DNA of 64,000 nucleotides from Camillea tinctor (lineage: Eukaryota; Ascomycota; Sordariomycetes; Xylariales; Xylariaceae), in NCBI GenBank assembly GCA_022578605.1, contig MU394144.1, positions 62,001-126,000 of the forward strand. The letters run 5' to 3'. Positions within the stretch are counted from its first letter, which is position 1. Each line of letters opens with the position of its first letter. A program made the translations under genes and the position numbers. Below are positions 24,953-36,896 of the stretch, piece after piece. The notes under the pieces are model-generated. The model was not told where the DNA came from, made no database searches, and saw nothing but the letters and a program-made list of their open reading frames with translations.

Positions 24953-26577
24953 GTTGGGGACGTGAGATTCGGCAGAATCGAAACTAGTAGTTTACAAGTT
25001 TTATTAGTTGTTTGCCTGGCAAAGGTGTGTTGTCGACCGATAGCCGGACAAAAATGCGGTGGGGGGTGGATTAAAGCAAAAATCAAAGATAGGAGGTGCG
25101 CGCAAAGTTGTGTGGAAACGGGTTAAAAAAAAAGACACAAATTTGAGGTTTGCAAAAAAAGGAATAATCAAATGGAATAAAGGGGGTTTTTGGGGGGGTA
25201 GGGGGAATATTATTGGGGTGTTTAGAGGGTGGCTGTGACGCCGTGAACGTCTAGAGGCAAATGGCTAAGGTGAACAAATAATCGATGTGCCCGTGTGAAC
25301 CCCCCGCCTCCGGTGGGGTTTGCGCCTACCGCTGCGACCAGATAACGCGTGTCCAGGGATGGGCGAAAGCGTGTGTAGATTGTCGCAAGGGTCAATTGAA
25401 ATGGATGCCGAGTCGGGATCGGTCGATAGTGAGGTTTAGAGGCAGTGGTAACAGTTGAATATGTGGTTGTGGTGGTTGTTGTGAATGTCGCCGTTGGTGT
25501 TGTGTGTATTTAACGACAAGCGTAGAGTGTGGGCGATGACGAAAGTTGCAGCAGGGCGGGAGGGAGATTTGAGATTCGGGGTTGCAGGCCAAGCAGGGAA
25601 AAAAAGGGATATGACATGACATGTGTGTGTGTGATGGGCAGAGAGCAGCACATGGACGGGATGGGATGGATGGATAGCACGTATGTATGGAGGGTTATGG
25701 GTATGGGTATGGGGAAAATAAGGAGGAAATAGAACGTACCTTTGGTATTACTTGTGTGGTATTGCGTTGTCAAGGAATGGCCGACCTGTACAGAATGATG
25801 CACAAGAAGGAAGCGCAAGGGGGGGGAGACGAGGAGAATAGATAGAATGTGGGAGTGGAAATGGAAGATGAAAACAAGAGAGAGAGAGAGAGAAATTTTA
25901 GAAACAAAAAAAGAAGAGGTGTGCGAGGTGAGGTTGGAAGAGGAAGTGGGTGTGGTGTGTGTATGTGAGTGGTTGTGTTATTGTTGTTGTGGTGATTTCT
26001 AGAAAGCAAAAGTTTTGGTCTTGGGAGGGTTTTTGTGTAGACAAGAGGGGAGTTGTAGTAATAGCGGGATGGGATGGGGGAGAAATGACTGGGTTGAGTG
26101 GGAAGAAAAAGGGAAAAAGGGTGCCGTGCGGAGCGGGTAGGACAGCCTGTACATAATGTACCTAGTCTAAAGTAAGTATGCCAGTATGTATGTATGTATG
26201 CCTGGGTAGGTGCGGTACCAACAAGTAGGTACCCCGATAAATCAATGTATGTACATATATTAGTACATAGTAGGTAAGTAAGGTAGGTACGTACCTGGTC
26301 TAAACCTTACCTAACTTAACTTCCCCTACCCTATCCAGTGATATATGTGCACCCAACCTAGGCTTCACTTCTTCGACATATGCATACGTACATACATACA
26401 TATATACATACATACATACTAATGGAACATGCCTGCCTTACCTCCTTCTACCTTCCTGGGGGTCCCTTATGCCTGAGGTGCCTAACTTTGACGGGAGGAG
26501 AGCAAGGCTTTGGGAAGGAAGGGGGTCATCTCCAGTCAGTCAACCTTAGACACGAGGTCTCACTTCCATTTCTCTTT

Positions 26578-26618
<41 letters not shown>

Positions 26619-29600
26619 GTATTATCTGTCTATTCTATTTCTTTTACTACAAGTATACCGTTTAGCTAACTTAAGGTACTTGTACATAACTTGAGCTCGG
26701 TACTTACCTTTTTAATAAATAAAAACGGTTGAGTAAAAATGGAAGTATAGAGTACCTAGGTAAACTTACAACATACTAAGGTACTATATAATATTACTTG
26801 TATCTACTTAGGTACCTAGATAGATGCCTAGGTAAATAAAGTAATTAAAATGACATCAGTGTCTTCTTGTTTTTCTTCCCATTTCTCTTTTTCCTTCTCC
26901 TGGTTGTTCTCTTTGTCCTCCCGTCCTCGTTCCAGGTTTTTGCGTTTATAGTACTAATTAGTCCCCGTCGTCAGCCAGACTTTTTTAGCCTTGACACTTA
27001 CATGTAAATTTCATGCCCATAATTTACATACGTGCCTATACACTACGTGCGCAACTCCCTACGTGTCCCAGGTACCACAAATCTACCGCACCTCCTGGAG
27101 AATCTAAAACAGTATTAGTTTGAATAACGTCACCCCCCGGGGGCCCTCACAATTCTGCATTCTCTTTGTTCCTTTTTTGACTCAACAATGCCTATTCTCT
27201 CCCTAAAGTAGCCGATTACCTACAGTTGATGGATTCTTCTCCCGCAGCCCATTCTTCTTTCCAATCCACATCCAGCCTAACTTGTGTTCCCCTCCAGCGA
27301 TCCTCATAACGAGATTCCAAGATCCATTGCACCCCACTTCCATCTACCTACAAAGAGGGTCCAATCCAGATGGGGAGTTAGTTAACCCCCAGAACAGCCA
27401 ATCAGCGTGTCCATGTGATAATTAAAGGTAGCCCAAAGCTTGAGCCACACCGTCATTCATTGGCGCTACCGAGTGGCATTTGGGGCAAAAGGAGGTCTTG
27501 GCACAACAAAATTAGGTATATTCAAACTAAAGGTTCGCAGCGGTGTCCTAAGCTGTGTCAGCTGGTGATGCTACTCAGTAGCTAGTAGGTACTAATAAGT
27601 ATGGCAAGGAGGTAGGCGCCTACCTAATAAACTCTTAACTTTACCGCTGGCAGCTTACCTACCTAGGTACTACTCTAGTAGCCTGTGCTGGGTGCTTTAG
27701 GTACGTTAAGGTAAGCAGGATATACCTAGTTGTACCTATGTAGCAGGCTGTTACAACTACCTCCGATGTCCTTAACAAACGACCTTATCTTATCATCATA
27801 TCTTATCTCACACGAGTACAACAACTACTATGTATTGTACCTAGGTTAGGTAGGTACTTACTGTAGTACATGGATAGTAGTACATCACACTAGGTAGTAA
27901 GTACCAGACAGAGACAGAGACAAGGCAAGTGATACCTAAAAACAGACGGGAAGTAAACCATACAAAATAGCATTTTGCCTAGATAACGGGTAGGTGCCCT
28001 TATGCTAGGGCAGCTACATTTAAGTTTAATAATTGTTGTTTACATGCAAGTGAAAGTGTTGCTTTGTTGTAGTAGGAGTACATTGTACCTAGGTATTGAT
28101 TATCAGGGTCTTCCTAACTTATTTCTAACCCCTCATGTTTGCTCCCCAAAGGTTGAAAGTTGAAACACGGACACGGTCACACTTCAAACAGCAAGGCAAG
28201 ATTATACATGCAAAGTCTCTAATTAAGCGAAGTCTAGAAGGCTATGCGCCTACTATTTTCTTTCCAGTACACCATACCATACATGAAAAAGCATCATATT
28301 CGAAAGCCTGGCTCCTTTGCTAGATTATACATGCGTAAACAACAGGTTATGATGTCACGCATACAGGTAAATAGTATCACCTCTAATATGATGGGTAAAG
28401 AAATAGGTAAAACTTCGAGACTCAATGAATGCCACTTGTATCCTCCAGCACTTCTAAATCTCAACCTTATCGCTTTTCGTCCATACCTAATAAGAGTCAT
28501 CATTTCTGATCAATCCAACCAGGGCACAATCACCACACTTGCTCCCATCCAGCCAGACCCATTCAGAACTAGTTGAGATTAATACATGTTCACCGTTACG
28601 ATGGCAAACCCTTCTTTGGGTATCAATGAGCATCGTAACATTAGAGTTGGTTAAAGCGAGAAACAACATATCTACCTATCCACAACTAGCTTTGAGTGGC
28701 TGTTGTTGCGGTGCCATGGCGGCCGATCCCGTTAGCAGCGATACGGAAGGCTGTACGCCAGACGAGAAACCCTGAGCGTCTTAACCTAAAAGAAGAAAAT
28801 ATACAGCGATATGAATACGCAAAATCCGTATCAAGTCATATGATGGGCTATCTAGTGTTCATATATGACAGTCATAGTACAGGAAAGGGTATGACGGGTA
28901 CGAAATATGCTCTGGCCCAAAGTTTCCTTAGGACGGCGACAGCCACCTAGAGCTCATTGATCACAGAGATAAGCTTATATGGTGACAATTGAATAGTACA
29001 AGTCTTATGGCTAACGATAAGTTCTCAGTGGGATTTTCTTTTTCTTTTATTAAAAAAAAGCGGTTTTTATGGACGTAGTGTTCCTATACCCATCAGAGTT
29101 CCGATGCTCCTATTCGACAGACGAACTGAGATATATCTAAACGCCCACACATATATTACAACGACATGGCTACCTACCCAGAGCACCTGTTATATTGACA
29201 GGAATTTCTTGCGGCTGTTTCTTGAACAATTGTTGGTACATTTTAGCTCCATACCCAAGCAGTTTCGGAGGTTGCACTTGGGGGCCGTCAGAGAATCCCG
29301 GGACTTTTATCATTTGCCTCTGGAACGGCGCGATGCCAAGTTCACCAATAAGCACAGTTTACGTACGTCACACCTGCAGGCCACATGCTCATCCCACCAC
29401 ATGTGTGCCTGTCTATAATGATAGATATCGTAGCTAGCAGGCCTCTTATTCGCCTATATGGTGCTGGAAGCGGATGACGCAAGATACGGACAATAGCGTT
29501 CGCATTTCTACGCACACCCAAAGTTCACTGGGACGAGTGAGCGGGTTCTCTGATATAACCTCGGGAAGCCGAGCCTATACCGATGGGTGTGGTTTCTGGA

Positions 29601-31070
29601 GATCTTTCTTACCCCTGATCTTTATTTTTGCTGGATCTAGAGAATTGGTTTCTAGCGTTTGCTTTGCCAACAGATGGTCCGCCTAGGTAATAGTCAGTAC
29701 TTAACCTAACCACCAGCATCAGGTACCGGAGGAATAAAAATCCCTCAAAACAAACGAGGGTGGGGGGGAGAGTTGGACAACTTATTGCTGTCCAGCTGAC
29801 AAAACTCTACAAGACCAATCTTGTCACCAGGACGGTCTCTAAATCACTAACGCGAGGGCTATTAGTTCTCCAAGGGAAGAATATTATCATGTCAAATGAA
29901 ACAAAGGGGAAGGGTAAGAGTAGTCTAGTCTACCTAGGAGCTAGGTAAGACATGGACAGCGTGCCGGAGTAATATTCCACAAGACAAGTCTAAAACGTGA
30001 TCCAATAGATTTTTATTAAAATTCCGTGAAATGGTTCTGACATGGAAGTGGTGTCCCCTCTTGTCTTATAAAACCTGCATCGATATAGGGCTCGCCTAGG
30101 CTTGTCTAGGTTGATGCATACCCCAAAGAAGGATTGGGAACCAGGCCAGGTAAATTCATGGGAACTACACGATGATAGTGTAGGTGATCGATTCAACTTG
30201 GACTGGCAGACTAGGTAAGATAGAATATACTAACTGATGTACATAAGCAAATATACATGGACGCATCTTGATATCATACAGGCTTATTAGGTGATACCAT
30301 AATCCAGGTCGTATATATCGCCACCTGACTAGGGGTTAGTGGAATACTACTTACTCGACTGGCTGTTAACTCTATTCTCAATCCTCCCCTAAAACATCCT
30401 AACCTAGGTTGCTACAGATACATAGGTAGGGATACCTAGGTGAGCGAGCCTATTGCCCTTGGAATTTCAGAGTGACTAATACATGTACATGTGCACACCT
30501 GACTGGAGATACTAAGTAATGTACCTAGGTACCTGTCTACTAATGGAAAACTTACTGGCTTAGGTAATTGAACTTCGCCGTTTTCCGCCGAACCGAACAT
30601 TTCCCCTCCATGCATCTTTCCCGGCTCAGCCCACTCTTTACTAATAAGTGCGTAGTACGTTAGCTAAAGCTCCAGGTCAATTGTAAAAATTCGGGAAGTG
30701 CCTCAATCGAAGCTCACCTCACGCCACTACTTGCTGTTATTACTACTATTAAAAGCATCACCACCAGTAAGTATCTCCGGATTTGCTTTCATCCCCATAT
30801 TATAGCATATAGACGCATCTCAAGTATATCTATCCGATCAACGACCCGTTTTTTCCCTATTCCGGTGATCCATCTACACTTAACCTGACCTCACTGCATC
30901 CTGCCTCTTATCCGAGGATTCCTGTCTTGCCTCTTGACGATATAGTTATCCCCCACCCTCTTTCACCCTCTCTTCCTCTTTGTTTTAACCTGTTGTTAAC
31001 TCTATCACTCCCCCACAATAGGTTAAAACTCTCCCTTCTTTCCGGATACTTGCGCCAACATCACATCACA
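24953..31070. other. 6-kb gene-poor interval between 14-3-3 and IF1
   Basis: The first ~1.2 kb is a purine-rich plus strand and probably holds the long leader and promoter of the 14-3-3 gene. Further on are TATG/TACG tetranucleotide runs (26180-26205, 26385-26420), a CT repeat (26581-26612) and a high density of TACCTAGGTA-like palindromes (26753, 27660, 28086, 30522). Short open frames at 28135-30196 have no recognised motif. The most protein-like is 29170-29355 on the minus strand (61 codons, KLLGYGAKMYQQLFKKQPQE), a possible exon relic. No transposon ends are visible. Confidence 0.5.
26581..26612. repeat. CT microsatellite
   Basis: About 16 uninterrupted CT units in gene-free DNA. Similar tracts occur at 36480-36503 and 42107-42121, the latter in the upstream region of the eIF2 gamma gene. 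Confidence 0.95.
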
Positions 31071-31773
31071 ATGTTCCGCCAGACCCTGACCAAGGTTCCT
31101 AAGGTTCCCTCGCGCCGAGCCTTCTCCATCACCGCCCGCGCCATGAGCGAAGGAGACACCGGAGCGCCGCCTAAGACCGGTGGCCCAGGGTACGTCACAT
31201 TGTTCCTCCCCTTTTCACCCCCCTCTTCACCCCCCTCTTCACCCCCCTCTTCCTTTCCCTTCCTTTCTAGCTTCATGCTTCAAGAACAAGCGATCCCGAG
31301 AAGCAAAATGGGGTAAGGGAAAGAGAAGGAGCATAAAGAAAAGATATACTAAAGTAAAAAAAATACTGGTTGATCGGATCTCACGCTAACCTTCGCTTTT
31401 AAAACAACAACAGAGACGCTTTCCAGAAGCGCGAGCGCGCCCAGGAGGACTATGCCATCCGCATGCGGGAGAAGGAGAAGCTTCTCGAGCTCAAGAAGAA
31501 GCTGTCCGAGCAGCAGTACCACCTCAAGAAGCTGGCCGACCACATGTAAGTTCCATTGCTCATCTCCAATCCGTTTCTCTTTGTTCTCTTCGTCGAATAT
31601 ATATATATATATATATATATCTACATATCATATAGAGAAATACATGCAAACACACCCCCCAAAAAGGAACATCGGTTAGGAAAACATAAACTATGTATAT
31701 ATGATGCTAACCACCTGCCAATTAATCCTACAGTGACGAGTTGACCAAGACCCAAGGTGGCGAGCAGAACTAA
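31071..31773 (+). CDS. INH1: Mitochondrial ATPase inhibitor IF1 (96 aa)
   Basis: Three exons: 31071-31189, 31414-31545 and 31734-31773, an exact 97 codons. The N-terminus MFRQTLTKVPKVPSRRAFS is an Arg/Lys-rich mitochondrial presequence with likely cleavage before residue ~25. The inhibitory helix follows: DAFQKRERAQEDYAIRMREK, with the Phe/Arg/Glu pattern that inserts into F1-ATPase, then a coiled-coil (LLELKKKLSEQQYHLKKLAD) that mediates dimerisation. The intron borders are GTACGT...CAACAG and GTAAGT...CTACAG. Intron 1 (224 bp) is long for this region and carries a 12-bp pyrimidine repeat. The protein blocks ATP hydrolysis by ATP synthase when the membrane potential collapses. Length matches yeast Inh1. 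Confidence 0.93.
31214..31249 (+). repeat. 12-bp tandem repeat in IF1 intron 1
   Basis: Three perfect copies of TTCACCCCCCTC inside intron 31190-31413. The strand is purely pyrimidine apart from the single A in each unit. Confidence 0.9.
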
Positions 31774-32674
31774 ACGAAACCCCAACCTTCCCACCACTAC
31801 CGCCATGCCCCCAAAAAGCCACGCCAATGGGTAAAACCCGTATTTCTTTAGGAAAAGGGAGAGAGAGAGATGGAAATAGGAACTGAGTAGGGTGGGCCTT
31901 GTCCCTATTCACTCAAAGCTGTCACTGGAAAAGGCGGAAATGGGAAGGGAAAGCAGAAGAAAAAAGGGGGAGAAAGGATAAAGAGACGAGAAAACAGAAC
32001 GATCTAACCAGTTAATATTTTGGGATTATCTTTTTTCTTCTTCTCTCGTTCAGGACCGAAATTGATTCCTCGAAATCCAACAAAAGAAATTAAAAATGCA
32101 AAAAGAAACTTTTTTCTTCTGGTTTTCTATTTCTTTAAAAAAGGAGCCTGTCAAAACTTTCATATCCCTTTCCTCTTTTTTTTTCTTCTTCTATCTCTTT
32201 CCTTTTCCTGTCTCTTTAGGTTGGTGGTCCCTAGCTTTAGTGGTAGTTGTACATATATCTCCAAAAAAAGAATTAAAAAAAGGAAGACAAATCTCATATA
32301 AGAAAAAAATCATAACGATTCCTGCCTTTGCTTTTCTTTTCTTTGCTTACCAGCCTCTGTATTCACCTAGAACTTCTCACCCTCTCTCCCACACACTTTT
32401 TTTTTTCCGTTTGCGCTGCGCCCTATTCCCATCTTCCCTTTGCCACACTCACTATTCCTCTCTTCTCGTCAGGTGAGGAGGGGAGATAAGAAAGAGACGA
32501 ACACATAGGCAGTAAAGAGAACAGAGACCAAAAAAAAAAAGCTAGTAAACACCATCTCTCTCTTTTTTATAATCTTATCATCAGATCAAGTTACCTAACA
32601 AACGGCATCCGTCTGTTTTGTCTGTATGCCTCTGCTTCTAACTAACGGGGGGGGGGGGGGGGGGGCGGGGGGGG

Positions 32675-32705
<31 letters not shown>

Positions 32706-32777
32706 CNNNNNNNNNNATAACCTTTTTTCTTTTTTTTTATTTTTTATATTCTTAATTTTTTATGTAAAAACTTTTTC

Positions 32778-32811
<34 letters not shown>

Positions 32812-33174
32812 ACCCCCCCCCCCCCCCCCCCCCTTTCTTTCCTTTTCTTATATTTTTTTCCTCCCACCATACATAGTACGACTCGAGACAAATGGTGATT
32901 CTTAGCAGGTCCTTCCCCTCCCCCCGAACCAAGTTAGTTTAGTTACCTAGATTGCCTACCCTGGGGCAATCCGCGGAAAGAAAATAAACGACATCCCATT
33001 AATTCATTACAAAGACAAGAGAAGAAGAAGAAAAAGTAAAGAAAAAGAACTTTCTTATCTCTTCTCCTTCTCTTATCCCCTCTTCCATTCCCTTTCTCTT
33101 TCTGCTCCCCCATTTTTTCCCATTTTTCCTCCGATACACCCTTGACGTCCTATCACGTAATCCCTATCTCATCT
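31774..33174. other. Convergent intergenic region, IF1 and NSP1, with assembly gap
   Basis: Between two 3' ends lie T-rich sequence, a long G run from 32647 broken by single C bases, ten N at 32707-32716, a 28-base T run (32780-32807) and a C run (32813-32833). No gene is supported; open frames here only translate homopolymers. Confidence 0.7.
32707..32716. other. Assembly gap (10 N) beside homopolymer runs
   Basis: Ten N follow about 60 bases of near-pure G. True length and content are unknown, and the bordering homopolymer lengths should not be trusted. Confidence 0.98.
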
Positions 33175-35542
33175 TCATCTCCGTCCCATATAAGACCGGT
33201 AGAAGCTGTCTGCATTATCCTGCTCCGGGGCGCCGAACTGGCTTCCCATGGTGCTGCTCGCCTTCTGGGCGGCCGAGACCTTGGCCTGCAGGGCGGCGGC
33301 GTTGGAGTCGATCCACTGGAGCTGGGTGAGGTGTCCGTTGAGGACGCGGACGATCTGGCTCAGCTGGAAAACGAGGATGGGATGTTAGTACTGCGAAAAA
33401 GAAAATGGGGAAGACATATATATATATATGTATATATATATATGATATGATAGGATAGGATATAGGAGGTAGTTTTTTAGTACTTACCGGGTCGTCGGGC
33501 TTATTGCCCTTGCTGACGGTACCTGATATGTCGTTGATTTCCTTGATCATCTTGGCCAGGTCGCGGCCCATCTCGTCCAACCGCTCGGTGATCTTCTCGG
33601 CTAGCTTGTACGTCCGCTCGCGCTCCTGGTCGGGACCGGCGAGCTGCTCGCCAGGGCCTACTTGCTTGGCGAACAGCTCGTCCACCTCGCTCTCGTACTT
33701 ATCCAGCCAGGTCTCTAGCTCCTCCTGCTGGCTCTCCACCGTGACCAGGTGGCGGTCGACTTCGCGGCTAGCCTTCTCAGCCTCAAACGTGTTGAGGTAG
33801 AGCTTCTGGATTTTCTCGCCGTTCTCCACTAGTAGACGGTCCCAAGCCGCCACTTGGGATGCTTGGTGCTTGAATTCTTTCTGGTATTTGGAAAGATCTG
33901 AAGCCCAGCGGTTGATGATCTCGTCCATGGTCTTATTCTTGAGACGAGCCATCGTCGAGGTAGGCCCAGTAGTCGAAGCACCTAAATTAGCACCTGCAGC
34001 GGCTGCAGGTTGAGAAGCCGGCGCACTAGTTGTTGGTGTAGCCTTGGCTGCACCGGCACCAAAAAGCCCGCTTGTGGCGGGGGCAGCCGTGGAAGCTGGC
34101 GTTGTACCGGAAGCTGGAGCAGTAGAGGTAGTTGACCCAGCACCCAGCCCCCCAGTAGTAGCTGGAGCCGCAGATGATGCAGGTGTGTTACCAAAGAGAC
34201 CGGCCCCGGTCTTGGGAGGTTCTGAGGCAGCGGCCGGCTTAACACCTGGGAATAGAGAGCTCGCTGGAGCTGCCTTGCCAGCCTCTGAAGCTGGGGCACT
34301 GGCGCTGGGCTTGCTAGCAGCATTTCCGAAGAGTGAGCTAGCTGAACTCGTTGCCGGAGCAGCAGATGTAGTAGGTGCCGTGGTGGCCGGAGTACCAGGT
34401 TTCGGGAACAAAGAAGGGCCACCGGTAGATCCCCCAAAGAGAGCCGGCTTTGCCGCAGACTCGGCAGGTTTAGATGCGGCTTGGCCAAAGGAGGAGGCCG
34501 CTGTTGTAGGCGTGGTAGAGGAACCTAACGTAGTAGTTGGTGTGGTCGCCGGCTTGGAGCCAAACAAACCCCCAGCTGCGGAGGTCTCAGCAGGCTTAGC
34601 ATTGTTGAACATATTCGAAGTTGGAGTGGAGCTCGAGAAGAGATTCGGGGTAGGCGTCGCAGAAGTTGCCTGGGTGGTTGGGGCACTTGCTTGCGAAGTG
34701 CTAGCTGCACCAGGGAACAGGCCGCCAGCTTGGCCTTCCTTCTTCTCGGCCGGCTTAGCTCCAAACAAAGAAGTTCCCGTGCTTCCAAAGAGGCCACCAG
34801 CTGGTTTCGCTTCCGATGGAGGAGCTCCTGCCGGTGTTGTCGAGTTGAGAGCTGAGGGGAATAGGGGCTTCGCTGGTGTTGCTTGGACAGAAGGCGTAGG
34901 AGGTTGGGTTGTTGTCGGTGTACTGCCTGCGCCGGTCTTGCCGAAGAGGGAGGGACCACTGCCACCACCGAAGATACCGGGGGTCTGCGAGGTAGGAGTA
35001 GATTGAGTAGCTGGCGTTGTTGATGCGTTGTTGCCAAAGAGCCCAGTGGTCGTTGTAGGCGTGGTGCTCGCGGCAGAGGAGGCGGGAGGCGTCGAGGCAG
35101 TGTTTCCGAATAGATTAGCTTGCGCCGGCTTGGAAGCCCCGAACATAGTACTAGTAGTGGGAGTCTGAGAACCACTACCGCCGCCGAAGATACCACCACT
35201 ACTCGCGGGCGGCGTTGATGAAGTTGCTCCGGACGCAGCACCAGCAACCGACCCCCCAAACAGCGCCGCCTTCGAGTCGGCTGGTTTCGAGGCTGTACTT
35301 CCAAACACGTTACTGGTGGGGGTACTCGACGAAGCTCCAGGCGTGCTGTTGGCACCTCCACCTAGGCTTCCGAAGGAGAATTGGGGTGTGCTAGCACTAG
35401 ATGTCTGGCTGGCAAATATATTGGAGGAGGACGAGGTTGCAGGAGTTGAACCAAATAAACCACCGCTGGCTGACGCGCTGGATGTTGTGGCATTGCTATT
35501 AGATTGGCCCGACGTTTTCGGGGTACCGAAGTCGAAAGACAT
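33175..35542 (-). CDS. NSP1: FG-repeat nucleoporin NSP1/NUP62 (747 aa)
   Basis: Two exons on the minus strand: 35542-33488 and 33363-33175, with a 124-bp intron (GTAAGT...TTCCAG) that contains a TA repeat. The first ~535 residues are low-complexity Ser/Thr/Ala/Pro with many FG cores (GLFGS, SLFG, NIFASQ, GIFGGGSG), starting MSFDFGTPKTSGQSNSN. After TMARLKNKTMDEIINRWASD comes the coiled-coil Nsp1_C/Nup62 domain (residues ~535-747), including AAWDRLLVENGEKIQKLYLN and VDELFAKQVGPGEQLAGP. The second exon supplies the end of this domain, LSQIVRVLNGHLTQLQWID, finishing SFYRSYMGRR. The protein forms the central channel of the nuclear pore with Nup57 and Nup49, and part of the cytoplasmic Nup82 complex. 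Its start is divergent from the LAA2-like gene, 1.35 kb away. Confidence 0.95.
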
Positions 35543-36896
35543 TGTGCGATGCTGTTTAGGGGTTGCTGATGGTTGGAATGTGGAATGCGGAATGCAAGGG
35601 CGAGACGATGCGATACAGTCGAGGTTTGGTGGTGGCTATTATTTTCATGAACCTAAGGTCATCCTCAGGTTACGGAGTATGCTCGATGATGGGGATTAAA
35701 TAAGAAAGAAAGGAAAAGAAGAGAAGAAAAATGATCAGAGATTGACCAATGTTATTTGCCCCAGAAGTCAAGATGTATGAGTGAAAAGCAAGCCAACCTG
35801 GGGAATCCGCTGATTGTTGACTTGTAAAGTTGTAGTTGTATGCATGTATGTAGTAGTAGTAGTGTATGTCAATAGTAAGAAGTGGTAAGGCAGGTGTTAT
35901 TTTTTTTTTGGCCAAGAAATATCCGCCAGCTGTAGGGACCTATGTACCTAAGGTAAAGATGGTTCACAGAACAACCACTGGCACTAGTGTAATACTTAGG
36001 TGTTACAAGCTCCAACTCCAATTGGAATTCCATAGAAAAGCTTCCCCAAGACGCGCTTGCTTACCGTGACGACTGTCAGTTAGCTCCAGTCAGCTGTCAA
36101 TAGCTGACAACCAAATGGAGTGAACCAGGCCCCCCCCCCAGATCTGGCTGATGCATGATCCCATCCATGTGTTATCGCCTGATAAGCCAAAGACCCTTCT
36201 GGCCCCTGACCCATTTTTAAGGTTAGGCTGGGTGTTCGACTTGACTTGTCTTGTCGGTGTTAGAGGGAAAGAGAGTGCCCGATCGTCTAAGCAAAGCTTC
36301 GATCCGTACAAGTGAACAGGTGCAATTAAAATCAACTAAAGGAAAAAAAAACTTCTTAAGGGAACAGCATAAAGTACATAATTTACGGAGTAGTGTAGAA
36401 CCAGAAACCTTAGCAACCTTAACAAGCCATCAACCGTTAGGCTGGTCTACCTATCCCACCATCTCCCCTCCCCTCCCCTTTCTCTCTCTCTCTCTCTCTC
36501 TCTTTTTTTTATTTATTTATTTTTTCTTTCCACATAACTTATTTACTAGCAAATTGATCCAACCAAGTTTAATACTTGCTATCCATTCTAGCTTGTCTTG
36601 GGTTTTACCCCTCAGGAAGAGTGACAGATCACACACAGACCACTCAGACCACATAGACCAACAGACCGAAAGAAGAAGAAGAAGCACCAATCTTTATACA
36701 CCACACATCACTCACACACCACTCACACCACATACTTACACCACACCGCACTACTTCTTATCCCCCAAACCCCCCCAGAGCTCCACAGCCCACTTAGCCT
36801 TAGCCTTACCTTACCTTATACTTTACCTTATCCTGACATTTTCTGCAATTCATACATAAACGAAGCACTATCGCTTTCCCCCTATACGGTACCGCA
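35543..36896. promoter_or_regulatory. Divergent upstream region, NSP1 / LAA2-like gene
   Basis: This 1.35-kb region lies between two start codons. It holds a CT repeat (36480-36503), ACAC/CCACA-rich leader sequence (36690-36760) and an ACCTTACCTTA run just before the LAA2-like ATG. The 202-codon frame 36251-36859 is low-complexity and unlikely to be translated. Confidence 0.5.

Noticed and set aside
32626..32898. Open frame across the poly-G/N/poly-T/poly-C stretch
   Set aside because: It consists of homopolymers and unknown bases, so the translation is meaningless.
34044..35006. 320-codon plus-strand open frame
   Set aside because: Complement of the FG-repeat region of NSP1; the Ala/Gly/Val/Pro repeats mirror the nucleoporin repeats.
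36251..36859. 202-codon plus-strand open frame before the LAA2-like gene
   Set aside because: It translates a CT microsatellite and CACA-rich leader sequence; no conserved content.
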